From Bifidobacterium leontopitheci (GTDB taxonomy: Bacteria > Actinomycetota > Actinomycetes > Actinomycetales > Bifidobacteriaceae), in NCBI RefSeq assembly GCF_009193355.1, contig NZ_WBVT01000021.1, positions 1 through 53,737 on the forward strand: DNA of 53,737 nt, given 5' to 3'. Positions 6,991 through 15,646 of the stretch are shown one piece after another. Each line of letters opens with the position of its first letter. The first letter of the stretch is position 1. The notes beneath the pieces are model-generated. The model ran no database searches, was not told the DNA's origin, and saw only the letters and a program-made list of their open reading frames with translations. The position numbers were made by a program, and so were the translations under genes.

Positions 6991-9930
6991 TCACAGCGTG
7001 TGCTGGCGACGGATCATGACAATGGTCACACCCGCGGCGGCGAGCACGGCGAGCACCGAGAAGACGGTGGTCGTGTCGGCGCCGGTGCGGCCGAGCTGCT
7101 GGCCGTTGCCGGCCTGGGCGACGTTGCCGCCCTTGCCGTTGTTCTGGCCGTTGGCACCCTGTCCAGCACCAGCACCGTTGCCCTGACCATTGCCATTGCC
7201 GTTCGCGCTGGCATAGGCGACGGACGCAGAGGCCTGGCCGGGCTCGACCTTGACGACGGTCTTGCCGTCCTTGCTCAGCGTGACCTTGGCGCTGTAGGCG
7301 GCGGCGAGGTTGATGCGCGCCCAGCCCTTGCTGCTCGCGTCGAGCGGGTAGCCGGAGTCGCCTTCGGTCGCGGCGAGCACGGCCTTCTTCTGGTCGGCGC
7401 TCAGGTTCTTGAACGCTTCGACGTTATCGAGCAGGCGCACGGCGGAGTCCGGGACTTCGGCGGCCTGACCGGTCTTGCCGGTGGCGGCGAAACCGTAGGT
7501 CATGCGGGCCTTGTAGGCGGCCAGCGCGGAGGCGCGGTCGGTGACCGGCTTGGTGGACACCTCGTCGGTGAAGTCGTTCGTGTAGCCCTTGTCGTCCGCG
7601 GCACCGGTCTTGGCGATGCAGGCGGCGAGCGTGTCGCCGTAGCCGTCGGCCTTGCAACGGGCGGTCAGGTAATCGACGAGCTCCTTGCGGGCCTCGGTGC
7701 CGTACACGGTCTGGTAGTCCTCGCTGTTCGGGTCGTCGGTGCCGGCGGCGATCATGTTCGCCACGCCGGACTGGCCGGCGATGTGGCCGCCGAGGATGTC
7801 GAGCGGGTAGTGCACGCCGAGCACGATGCGGTTGTTGCCCGCCTCGGAGACTCGGGTCATGATTTCGGGGCCGAGCTCGGGCAGCAGGTAGGCGAGGCCG
7901 GTGCCCTGGCCGAACGCGTACGTGGTGTGGCCGGACGGGAACGAGCCGGAGGTGGCGAGGCCGTCGTACTGGCCCTCATCCTCGTAGGCGGGCACCTTCT
8001 TGATGTTCAGCGTCTGCTTGAGGCCGTTGAGGTCGAGCGTGGTGCCGTTGTAGTTGACGCGGTCCACGTACGGGCGCGGGTGCGAGTAGACGGTCTTGGC
8101 GTTGCCGGTGCTGGCGCCGTAGTTGGCCCAGGAGAGGAACTTGGTGGTGTTGCCGAGCTTGCAGTCGTACACGAACTTGCGCACGTTGCAGCCGTCCATG
8201 CCCTCCTCGTAGTACTTGCCGAGCACGGGGCCGAGCGCGTCGTACAGCGTCGCGGTGGAGTCCATGGCGGCGTCGGACACGGCGCGCTGGTCCTGCGTGC
8301 TGTTGCCGTCGGCGCCCCACGCCTTGTTGTTGATGTCCTCGGTGACCTTGTCGTCGTGGGCGAGCACGGACTTGCCGGCTTCGGTCACGCCCTTGCCGCC
8401 GACGAAGTACTTGTTGAAGTCGCTCAGCAGCGTGGAGACGTCGTCGGGCTTGGTGACGGACACCTTCGGGGCCTTGTTGCCGAAGGTGAGCTTGAGGATG
8501 GTGTCGCCGGTGGCGTTGACGGTCACGTTGGCGGTGTACGCCTTGGCGAGGTTGAGACGCTGGTAGCCTTCGCTGGTGGCGTCCAGCGGGTAGCCGGAGT
8601 CGATTTCGGAGGCGGCGAGGATCTGGCGGCGCACGGAGTCGCTGGTTCCCGGGAACGCGGTGAGCAGCAGGTTCTCGGCGCCTTCCGGCACGACCGGGGC
8701 CTGGCCGGCCTTGCCGGTCTGCTTGAAGCCGTAGGTCAGGCGGTTCGTGTAGACCTCGACGGCGGAGTCACGGTCGGTGACGGCGGTCTTGGAGACCGGG
8801 TCGACGAAGGTGTTCTGGTAGCCGGCGGTGGTGTTTGCCTTGAGGCTGTTGACGCAGGCCTGCACGGTGGCGAAGTCGGTGTCGCTGCGCTGCTTGACGT
8901 TGCCGTTGGCGACGCACTGGTCGGCGAGGTACTTTTGCAGCTCGTTGTAGGCGGGGATGAGCTTGTTCTCACGGAACGACTGGTCGCTCCACAGCGTGGC
9001 GTTCGCGACCTCGCCGTCGATGCGGCCGCCCATGATGTCGAGCGGGTAGTGCACGCCGAGCACGATGCGGTTGTTGCCCGCCTCGGAGGCACGGGTCACG
9101 ATCTCGGTGCCCAGCTGCGGCAGCAGGGTCGCCAGACCGATGCCGCCCGAGTAGGCGTAGGTGGTGTGGCCGGACGGGAAGGAGCCTGAGGTCAGGAACC
9201 CGTCGTAGCCGGCGTCATGCTTCACGCCGTCGGCGCTGGCCCACACTGGAACGCGTTTGATGCCTACGGACTTGTCGAGTCCGGCTGCCGGATAGCCGGC
9301 GTTGGTGCGGTCGACGAACGGACGCGGGTGGTTGAACGTCACCTTCGCGGTGCCGGTGTCAAGCCAGTCGGAGACCAGCGCCGAATTGTAGGAGCCGCTC
9401 TTGTGGTCGCTGATGAGCAGGCTGTAGGTCTTGGCGAGCGGACCGCTCGGATTCGCTTCGCTGCCGTCGGCGCTCGCGCTGGCATCGAGGCCGTCGGCGA
9501 GGTACTTGCCAAGCACAGGACCGAGCGCGTCGGGCAGGGTCTCGCGCATTTTGTAGTCGGAGTCGATCAGCGCACGCTGCTGCTGGGCGGTCGGCGTGGT
9601 GACGCCATCGCCCGTGCCGTCGGCCGCGGCGGCCGCGTTGTTGATGGCCTGAGTCATCTCGTCGTCATGCTTGAGCACGGCGGCGTTCTTGACGGTGCCC
9701 TTGCCGAACGGCTTGGCCGGGTCGGTCTTGTCATAGGCGTTGGCGGGCTGGTAGTAGTTCTCGAAGTCGCCGAGCAGCTTGACCAGATCGGGCTGCTTGA
9801 GGTCGGCCGGGTACGTGTAGCCGTCGGCCGCGTTGGCTGCGACGACGCCTCCGGTCATGAGCATCGCGAGGGCCGCGACGCCGGCAACCGTGCCCTTGAG
9901 CAGGGTGGCCTTGACGTTGTTCTTCTGCAT
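6991..9930 (-). CDS. secreted, wall-anchored protein with two class-A-type acid phosphatase (PAP2) domains
   Basis: The 979-residue protein starts with a signal peptide (KATLLKGTVAGVAALAMLMT, cleaved near ANAADG). Two full PAP2 phosphatase domains follow. Domain 1 has KX6RP (Lys 196, Arg 203, Pro 204, in KVTFNHPRP), PSGH at 252-255, and RIVLGVHYPLD with Arg 288, His 294 and Asp 298. Domain 2 repeats all three: KTVYSHPRP, PSGH at 665-668 and RIVLGVHYPLD. Both look catalytically complete. The C-terminus has a Gly/Asn-rich spacer, then LGRTGAD (946 onward), a hydrophobic helix and RRQHTL. This is the layout of a sortase signal, but with LGRTG rather than LPXTG. Expected role: phosphate release from phosphomonoesters outside the cell. 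The ATG at 9930 follows GGAA-rich bases. A direct-repeat pair resembling PhoP boxes lies about 100 bases upstream. Confidence 0.9.
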   Translation of the reverse strand: MQKNNVKATLLKGTVAGVAALAMLMTGGVVAANAADGYTYPADLKQPDLVKLLGDFENYYQPANAYDKTDPAKPFGKGTVKNAAVLKHDDEMTQAINNAAAAADGTGDGVTTPTAQQQRALIDSDYKMRETLPDALGPVLGKYLADGLDASASADGSEANPSGPLAKTYSLLISDHKSGSYNSALVSDWLDTGTAKVTFNHPRPFVDRTNAGYPAAGLDKSVGIKRVPVWASADGVKHDAGYDGFLTSGSFPSGHTTYAYSGGIGLATLLPQLGTEIVTRASEAGNNRIVLGVHYPLDIMGGRIDGEVANATLWSDQSFRENKLIPAYNELQKYLADQCVANGNVKQRSDTDFATVQACVNSLKANTTAGYQNTFVDPVSKTAVTDRDSAVEVYTNRLTYGFKQTGKAGQAPVVPEGAENLLLTAFPGTSDSVRRQILAASEIDSGYPLDATSEGYQRLNLAKAYTANVTVNATGDTILKLTFGNKAPKVSVTKPDDVSTLLSDFNKYFVGGKGVTEAGKSVLAHDDKVTEDINNKAWGADGNSTQDQRAVSDAAMDSTATLYDALGPVLGKYYEEGMDGCNVRKFVYDCKLGNTTKFLSWANYGASTGNAKTVYSHPRPYVDRVNYNGTTLDLNGLKQTLNIKKVPAYEDEGQYDGLATSGSFPSGHTTYAFGQGTGLAYLLPELGPEIMTRVSEAGNNRIVLGVHYPLDILGGHIAGQSGVANMIAAGTDDPNSEDYQTVYGTEARKELVDYLTARCKADGYGDTLAACIAKTGAADDKGYTNDFTDEVSTKPVTDRASALAAYKARMTYGFAATGKTGQAAEVPDSAVRLLDNVEAFKNLSADQKKAVLAATEGDSGYPLDASSKGWARINLAAAYSAKVTLSKDGKTVVKVEPGQASASVAYASANGNGNGQGNGAGAGQGANGQNNGKGGNVAQAGNGQQLGRTGADTTTVFSVLAVLAAAGVTIVMIRRQHTL

Positions 9931-10029
9931 TTCCTAGCTTCCATTTCTCTGTCTGATATATGGAACCGTATTTAGTTGTAACGGTTACGGGAATGCATGC
10001 GGATACGGTTCGGGCAGATATCATGCACG

Positions 10030-10051
10030 GTTCACCGAGGGTTCACCTGAC
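10030..10051 (+). promoter_or_regulatory. candidate PHO box (two 11-bp direct repeats) upstream of the phosphatase
   Basis: Two adjacent 11-base units, GTTCACCGAGG and GTTCACCTGAC, match the direct-repeat PHO box described for Streptomyces PhoP (GTTCACC-type units of 11 bp). They lie about 100 bp upstream of a secreted phosphatase, a plausible phosphate-starvation target. The units read on the strand opposite the gene, and no phoP is in the window, so this is a candidate only. Confidence 0.45.
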
Positions 10052-10133
10052 ACGCGACAGCTGTCTGCGCAGCGGGCGCGATGCAGTCCGGCTGTCATGG
10101 CAAATCCCGCCAGCCGCCCCGCAGCCGCCCCCT

Positions 10134-10205
10134 AAGATGCACAATGTGCAGCTTTGCGCGGGAAAGGCCCGGATTGTGCACCTTAAGATGCACATTGTGT
10201 ATCTT
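10134..10205. repeat. AAGATRCACAATGTG palindrome cluster, locus 1
   Basis: Near-palindromes of 21 bp lie at 10134-10154 (AAGATGCACAATGTGCAGCTT is 21 bases long; arms AAGATGCACA and TGTGCAGCTT) and 10185-10205 (arms AAGATGCACA and TGTGTATCTT), with a half-copy GGATTGTGCACCTT at 10171-10184. The same ordered set occurs at 37289-37412. Each arm pair has a single mismatch. The cluster lies between an ABC permease stop and the phosphatase promoter. Confidence 0.7.
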
Positions 10206-10286
10206 GGAGCTTTGATTCCAGACCGCCCAAGAGACGCCCCGGCGAAGGCCGCCCGAGAGACGACCTGCCGGCGCCATCGGCCGGCG

Positions 10287-12992
10287 CTACGCCTCGGCCA
10301 ACGCCTCCACCGGCGGCGTCCTGACCGCACGCCGCGCCGGCGCGATGCTCGCGAGCAGCGCGGCCACGGCGGCCACGGCGAGCACGATGCCGTTGACGCC
10401 CCACTCGAACGGGAGCGCGACCGTGCCGTACAGGCTGAACACCATGTACGAGCCGAGCCAGCCGAACAGCGTGCCGAGGATCACGCCCGTCACGCCGGCG
10501 ACGAGCGAGAGCATGAGCGCCTCGATCGCCAGCGAGCGCCGCAGCTGCCCGCGTGTCATGCCGATGGCGCGCAGCGTGGCGGATTCGCGGGTGCGTTCGA
10601 TGACCGACAGGCTGAGCGTGTTGGCGACGCCGATGAGCGCGATGAGCACGGCCACGGCGATGAGTCCGACGAGCAGCAGCATCATGTTGTTGATGATCTG
10701 CTCCCATTGCACGCGTTTGACGACCGGTCCGGTGACCTGCGCGCTGGGGTCGGAGGAGAACACGCCTTGCAGGGCGTCGAACACGGCGCTCAGCGTTGTG
10801 CGGGCCTTTGCGGCGTCCACGCTCGCGAGCAGCATGTTGCCGCTTGCGGTGATGTCGCCGTTGCTGAAGTGCGTGGCGTCGATGAACGCGACCGCATCGT
10901 AGCTGTCGGAGACTCGACGGAAGTCGACGCTCGTCGGCGTGAGCGAGAAGCCGTTTCGGATCGTGCCGCCCGGCTGCGGGTCGTCGGTCGTGGACGAGTC
11001 GCCCGGCGCCGACGGCGTGTCGGTGCCGCTCATGGACTTGAAGCTCAGCGTTCGGTTGCCGTAGTCGAGCTTTGCCCCGTCGCCTGTCCGGTACAGCTGC
11101 ATGAGCGCGTTGCCTTTGGTCAGGCTCACGCCGTTCAGGTCGACGTGCATGACGCGGGAGAGCTCGGCGGTGTTCTTGACTCCGACAAGCAGCACGGTCA
11201 TGTCGTCGCCGTGCGGACTGGTGGTGGTCGCCGCCACGGTGGGGACGAGCAGCGTGCCGGATACGCCCTTGACCTGTGCCGCCTTGGCGGCGGTCTTCGC
11301 GTTCACGCTGTCGCCGGTCGCGATCATGTCGATGCTGTACCGGGAGGCGAGCGAATCGCTCATGGTCTGCTTGCCGCTGGCGGCGCCGGTGGCGATGGAT
11401 GCGACGAGCGTCACGCCGATGAGCAGCGCGGTTCCGGTGGCGGCCACGCGACGCGGGTTCTTCTGGATGTTGGCGTGCGCGATGGTGGCGCTGGGCCCGC
11501 ATTTGGCGACGAGCGCGCCGACGCCGCGCATGAGCACCGGCATCCAGAAGGCGGCGGTGAGCACGAGGCCGAGGAACACCAGCGCCGCGCCGGCGATGGC
11601 GGCGAGCAGCACGGTCGTGTAGCCGTCCTCGATCATGGAGTCCCCTCCCCCGATGGCCATGCGCATCTGGATCACCGCGAACGCGGCGAGCGCGACGCCG
11701 ATCACGATGAACAGCGTGCCGAACACGCCGCGGATGCGGCCGGCGCGGCGGGTGTCGGTCAGTTCGACCGGGCGCAGCGCCTCGAGCGGCGTCACGCTGG
11801 TGGCCGACCGTGCGGAGCCGAGCGAGGCGAGCACGGTCATGAGGATGCCGAACGCGATCGGCACGGCGATGGCCTGCCAGCTGCCGACGAACCGGACGTT
11901 CATGCCGAGCATGTGCACCACGCCGCCGTCGGTCAGCAGCGCCATGAGACCGTGGCCGAGCCCCACGCCCAACGCGGACGCCACGGCGCCGAGCAACCCG
12001 GCCTCGAGCAGCACGGAGGCGTACAGCTGTCCTTTCTTCGCGCCGATGGTGCGCAGCAGGGCGAGCGTGCGCCGGCGTTGGGCGACGAGCACCTGGAACG
12101 TGTTGGCGATGACGAGCGCGGCCACGACCATGGCGAGCACGCCGAAGCTGAGCAGGAACGTGGTGGTGACGCTGGTGCTCTGGTCGCCGCCCATGGAGGC
12201 GAGGATCTTGTCGCCGTACGCCTTGCTCGTGTCGATCCGATAGCCGTCGGGCAGCAGGGCGCGCACCTGGCTGAGGGTCTTCGACGTCTGCGCGGCGCCA
12301 CCGGTCTCGTTGATGTCGAGCAGCAGGGTGCCGGCATGGATCTGGCCGAACTCCTCGACGCCGCTCATGGCGGCGAGCACGTTGCCGGAGAGCACGGAGC
12401 CGCCGCCGTAGTACGAGAACAGGCCGTTCGGGTCTTCGGTCAGGCCGACGACGCGCACCTTGACGCTGACCGTCGAACCATCCTCACGCATGGTCGGCTC
12501 GGAGGTGACGGTGACCGTGTCGCCGATGGTGGCGCCGACCTGTTTGGCGAGCGACCATGGCAGGGCGATCTCGTCGTTGTCGGCCGGCTGGTCGCCGCGG
12601 CTGATCGTCAGCGGGATCAGCTTGCGGTCGGCGGCGGTGTTGATGGCGATGCCGCTGATGTGTTTGTCGTTGTGGCTGACGGTGAGGGGCGCGGTCAGGT
12701 CGGCACGCGCGCCGTTGACGCCGTGCGTGGCGGCGATCCGTTCGAGGTTGAGGTCGCTGACGGTGATCGCGGTTCCGCCGTCCGCGCTGGCGTCGGCGCT
12801 GTCCGTGTCGAACTGGGCTACGTGGTTCGCTTTGGCGATCGAGGCGGTCATCTGCGTACGCAGCGAGTCGTCCATGGTGTTGGAGAACAGGAACGTGGCC
12901 GCGATGAACGCCGTGCCGATGAGGATGGCGATGCCTGCGGGGATGAGCATCCTCGCGCTTTTCTTCATGAGTCTGATGGTAATGGAGAACAT
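10287..12992 (-). CDS. ABC transporter permease, MacB/FtsX type with two FtsX domains
   Basis: This 901-residue protein is an export-type ABC permease. After a membrane helix near residues 17-37 (LIPAGIAILIGTAFIAATFL) comes a large extracellular MacB-like region. A first FtsX module (LSFGVLAMVVAALVIANTFQ then RRRTLALLRTIGAKKGQL) follows, then a second extracellular region, and a C-terminal FtsX module (LIALIGVANTLSLSVIERTR then LRAIGMTRGQLRRSLAIEA). The ATG at 12992 follows AAGGA and opens directly on the membrane anchor; the frame is open further upstream into the ATPase gene, but that part reads as shadow. The ATPase partner lies 56 bases upstream on the same strand. Two-FtsX permeases of this size move lipids, peptides or drugs outward, or act in envelope stress; substrate unknown. 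Confidence 0.92.
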   Translation of the reverse strand: MFSITIRLMKKSARMLIPAGIAILIGTAFIAATFLFSNTMDDSLRTQMTASIAKANHVAQFDTDSADASADGGTAITVSDLNLERIAATHGVNGARADLTAPLTVSHNDKHISGIAINTAADRKLIPLTISRGDQPADNDEIALPWSLAKQVGATIGDTVTVTSEPTMREDGSTVSVKVRVVGLTEDPNGLFSYYGGGSVLSGNVLAAMSGVEEFGQIHAGTLLLDINETGGAAQTSKTLSQVRALLPDGYRIDTSKAYGDKILASMGGDQSTSVTTTFLLSFGVLAMVVAALVIANTFQVLVAQRRRTLALLRTIGAKKGQLYASVLLEAGLLGAVASALGVGLGHGLMALLTDGGVVHMLGMNVRFVGSWQAIAVPIAFGILMTVLASLGSARSATSVTPLEALRPVELTDTRRAGRIRGVFGTLFIVIGVALAAFAVIQMRMAIGGGDSMIEDGYTTVLLAAIAGAALVFLGLVLTAAFWMPVLMRGVGALVAKCGPSATIAHANIQKNPRRVAATGTALLIGVTLVASIATGAASGKQTMSDSLASRYSIDMIATGDSVNAKTAAKAAQVKGVSGTLLVPTVAATTTSPHGDDMTVLLVGVKNTAELSRVMHVDLNGVSLTKGNALMQLYRTGDGAKLDYGNRTLSFKSMSGTDTPSAPGDSSTTDDPQPGGTIRNGFSLTPTSVDFRRVSDSYDAVAFIDATHFSNGDITASGNMLLASVDAAKARTTLSAVFDALQGVFSSDPSAQVTGPVVKRVQWEQIINNMMLLLVGLIAVAVLIALIGVANTLSLSVIERTRESATLRAIGMTRGQLRRSLAIEALMLSLVAGVTGVILGTLFGWLGSYMVFSLYGTVALPFEWGVNGIVLAVAAVAALLASIAPARRAVRTPPVEALAEA

Positions 12993-13048
12993 GATGGGTC
13001 CTTGTGTACGCTCGCGTGTGTGCTGGTTGTCGGGGTGCGCGGCGGCCG

Positions 13049-13942
13049 TCAGCGGCCTGCGGCGGCGACGGCGGCGCGTTCGCGTTCGTCCATGAGCAGC
13101 TGGTTCATGCGTTCGGCGGTGGGGTGCGGTTCGTCGGCGACGATACGGCCGTCGGCGAACACGATCGCCCGGTCGGCGTAGGAGGCGGCGACGGCGTCGT
13201 GGGTGACCATGATGACGGTCTGGCCGAGCTCCTTGACGGAGCGTTTGAGGAAGCTGAGCACTTCGGCGCTGGAGACCGAGTCGAGGTTGCCGGTGGGTTC
13301 GTCGGCGAAGACGAGCGACGGCTTGGTGATGAGCGCGCGGGCGATGGCGACGCGCTGCTGCTGGCCGCCGGACAGTTCGTTGGGCCGGTGGTTGAGCCGT
13401 TCGCGCAGGCCGAGCGTGTCGAGCAGCATGCCGAGCCACTGACGGTCCGGCTTCTCGCCGGCGAGCGTGAGCGGCATGAGGATGTTCTGTTCGGCGGTGA
13501 ACATGGGCAGCAGGTTGAAGCTTTGGAAGATGAAGCCGATCTTGTGCCGGCGCAGCAGGGTGAGCTGGTTGTCGTTCATCTCGGTGATGTCCGCGCCGTT
13601 GAAGATGATGTGGCCGCTGGTGGCGGAGTCGAGTCCGGCGAGCGTGTGCATGAGCGTGGACTTGCCGGAGCCGGAGGGGCCCATGATCGCGGTGAACCGG
13701 CCCTGTTCGAAGCTCACGTTGACGCCGCGCAGCGCGTGCACGACGCTTTCGCCGCGGCCGTAGTCCTTGACCAGATCGATCGCCTGGATGGCGGTCGGGT
13801 GCGCGGCATGATCGTGCGCGGCGGCTGCGAACGTTCCGTTCGGCGCGGCGGCCGGCGGCAGCGGCGGCATGCCGATGGTCGACGTTGCGGTTGCGGATGT
13901 TGCGGTTGCGGATGGCGTGAATGCGGTGGTCGTCTGTTCCAT
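13049..13942 (-). CDS. ABC transporter ATP-binding protein (LolD/MacB type)
   Basis: This 297-residue ATPase powers the FtsX-type permease encoded just downstream. It carries Walker A GPSGSGKST, signature LSGGQQQRVAIARAL, Walker B SLVFADEPTGNLD and the switch His in MVTHD. The ATG at 13942 (MEQTTTAFTPS) follows a GGGAAAGGGA site and is preferred over an upstream in-frame ATG at 14029. An unusual N-terminal extension of about 55 residues precedes the ATPase fold. Part of it is a short Ala/Thr/Ser repeat (SATATSATATSTIG) from a tandem GTTGCGGAT-type DNA repeat near 13884-13915, followed by Pro/Ala-rich sequence. The C-terminal tail ends RERAAVAAAGR. Confidence 0.92.
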   Translation of the reverse strand: MEQTTTAFTPSATATSATATSTIGMPPLPPAAAPNGTFAAAAHDHAAHPTAIQAIDLVKDYGRGESVVHALRGVNVSFEQGRFTAIMGPSGSGKSTLMHTLAGLDSATSGHIIFNGADITEMNDNQLTLLRRHKIGFIFQSFNLLPMFTAEQNILMPLTLAGEKPDRQWLGMLLDTLGLRERLNHRPNELSGGQQQRVAIARALITKPSLVFADEPTGNLDSVSSAEVLSFLKRSVKELGQTVIMVTHDAVAASYADRAIVFADGRIVADEPHPTAERMNQLLMDERERAAVAAAGR

Positions 13943-14072
13943 GTCAGTCCCTTTCCCTGGGTGCGGGAGGGCCTGTGCTCCCCCGCGATCGTTACCCTCA
14001 CTGTATGGGAGCGGGACTTCGGCCGGCATCGTGCGGCGGATTGAAACCGGAGGCCTGTCTGCCGGCCCGGCA

Positions 14073-15362
14073 TCATCCTTGGGGATTACGCGGGGGCAGG
14101 GGAACGTGAACGGCTGTTAGCCCTGCGCCGGCCCCGGAGCCGGCGCCTGCGACAACCGGGGATGCCGGCGGGTGCGGTCCCGCCGGCGTGCCGGCACCGG
14201 GCGAGGATGTCAACGCAACGGGACCGGGCGGCAACGGGACGCTCTCCCGCGCGGGCATCGGACTGCCGGGCGCAGGCACGTACGGCAGCGTTGCTGCGGA
14301 GCGTCGCGAACGACGCCTGCCAAGGCGGACCAGTGCGATGACGACGGCGACGAACGCCGTCAGATACTGCGCCGAAGGCAGCAGCAAGACGGCCCATGCC
14401 ATGACCGTCCTCGCACCCTTGTCATCGATATAAGACTGATTGATATACCACAGCACGCTCCACGTGACGGCAAGCACGGCGAACAGCGTCATCGCGGCCA
14501 CAGTGGGCGCGTGCGATCGCATGAAGGACCGGTGAGCCATGGGACGCACCGCGCCGGTCGACACGATGATGCACAGGAAGATGCCGACCACGCCGGTCAT
14601 CCCATCCAGTCCGAACACCACTGCCTGCACGGCGCTATGGAACGCGGCGACGGCACGGGAACGCCCGCCGTCGTTGAACGCATCGACCTGCATCGAGGCC
14701 GTGACGGACAGGCATACGAGCGCCGCCTGCGCCAATTGCGTGATCATCATCGTTACGAGCGTGGCCATGACGGCACCTGCGGATTTCGCCCGCGCACGAC
14801 GGGCGTCCATAAGGGAGCCGACGGCGATCAGCATCGGCATCACGGCGACGAGCACGACCAGAACGGCGAGGGCAGTGAACTGCGGGGCGATGACGCCGAG
14901 ACCCCTCCCCTTGTCGTCGATGAACATCATGACCGCGACGCCGGCGGACACGATATACCACAGTAACGTCGACCCAAGCGCGGCGATGGCCGCGCATACC
15001 GTGCCCACGACGAGCCGCGGACGACGGCCCGTGTGGCCGTATGCTGCCGAAACGAGCGAGGATCCCACGCACAGCAGCATCACGGCAAGGACACCGGGAA
15101 CGGCGAGCAGCGCCATATATGTGAACGCGGGAACGGAGATCGTTTTGCCGTAGACCGAGAGTATCGCGAGCAGCATGTTCAGCGACATGTCCCCGGGCAG
15201 TGAATCCTTCTCGCCGATAGAGGCCTGTGCGAACACGGCAGATGCGGGACTGAGCATCATGGCGACTGACAGCACGGCCATGACGATAAGCCGCGTCCTG
15301 ACACGGCGGCGGGGCGCGTCCGCATCCTTGCCGGAGGCTTCCCGCCTCTTACTGTTACCCAT
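14073..15362 (-). CDS. multi-pass membrane protein of unknown function with proline-rich tail
   Basis: I do not recognise the family. The 429-residue product starts with a basic segment (KRREASGKDADAPRRRVRTR), then a signal-like helix (LIVMAVLSVAMMLSPASAVFA). About eight to nine further hydrophobic segments follow, and about 75 C-terminal residues are rich in Pro, Gly and Ala. Two membrane segments look duplicated: LLWYIVSAGVAVMMFIDDKG and VLWYINQSYIDDKGARTV share LWYI and an IDDKG end, followed by long hydrophobic stretches. This suggests an ancient internal repeat. It sits downstream of the ABC ATPase start on the same strand (gap of 130 bases). No catalytic motif is visible. Confidence 0.75.
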   Translation of the reverse strand: MGNSKRREASGKDADAPRRRVRTRLIVMAVLSVAMMLSPASAVFAQASIGEKDSLPGDMSLNMLLAILSVYGKTISVPAFTYMALLAVPGVLAVMLLCVGSSLVSAAYGHTGRRPRLVVGTVCAAIAALGSTLLWYIVSAGVAVMMFIDDKGRGLGVIAPQFTALAVLVVLVAVMPMLIAVGSLMDARRARAKSAGAVMATLVTMMITQLAQAALVCLSVTASMQVDAFNDGGRSRAVAAFHSAVQAVVFGLDGMTGVVGIFLCIIVSTGAVRPMAHRSFMRSHAPTVAAMTLFAVLAVTWSVLWYINQSYIDDKGARTVMAWAVLLLPSAQYLTAFVAVVIALVRLGRRRSRRSAATLPYVPAPGSPMPARESVPLPPGPVALTSSPGAGTPAGPHPPASPVVAGAGSGAGAGLTAVHVPLPPRNPQG

Positions 15363-15646
15363 AATCTCACCCTACCCCGCCGATTCGGCGAAGGCCCGGC
15401 TGCACCCCATCAATACACGTACTGTTCATCTGCCGATTGCCCGCCCCGGACGGACGCACATCCCCCATGTCGACACGATCCGCACGTCCGCGCAAACCCA
15501 CACGGCCGCGCAACATGCACGGCCACACATGCGAAAAGGGCCTGCGCCGCATGACGTCAGCGCAGGCCCTTACGGGTTCCCTTCTCTTCACCGCCGCACC
15601 CGGCCCCCACCGGACGCAGACGGCAAGTCGGCTACCGGCTACCGGC
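15363..15646. other. spacer between metY and the unknown membrane protein
   Basis: No gene is supported. It contains the metY terminator hairpin (15534-15571) and the promoter side of the minus-strand membrane protein gene. No other repeated or paired structure was noticed. Confidence 0.5.
15534..15571 (-). terminator. Rho-independent terminator of metY
   Basis: Arms AAGGGCCTGCGC (15536-15547) and GCGCAGGCCCTT (15560-15571) form a perfect 12-bp stem with a 12-base loop. On the minus strand the stem is followed by TTTT (the AAAA at 15534-15537), about 75 bases past the metY stop. Confidence 0.85.

Larger units (their letters stand above)
9931..10286. other. 356-bp spacer: phosphatase promoter region and repeat cluster
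   Basis: No gene is supported. It holds the promoter side of the phosphatase gene, with A/T-richer sequence near 9950-9985, a PhoP-box-like pair (10030-10051), and a repeat cluster (10134-10205) closer to the end of the ABC permease gene. Confidence 0.6.

Noticed and set aside
6943..9189. Plus-strand open frame of 748 codons opposite the phosphatase gene
   Set aside because: It is antisense to a gene with clear catalytic motifs and a signal peptide; its Val/Gly/His-rich sequence is a shadow of GC-rich codon use.
9960..13181. Plus-strand open frame of 1073 codons opposite the ABC permease
   Set aside because: No domain is visible, composition is Arg/His/Gly-rich, and it covers a real permease and an intergenic repeat cluster.
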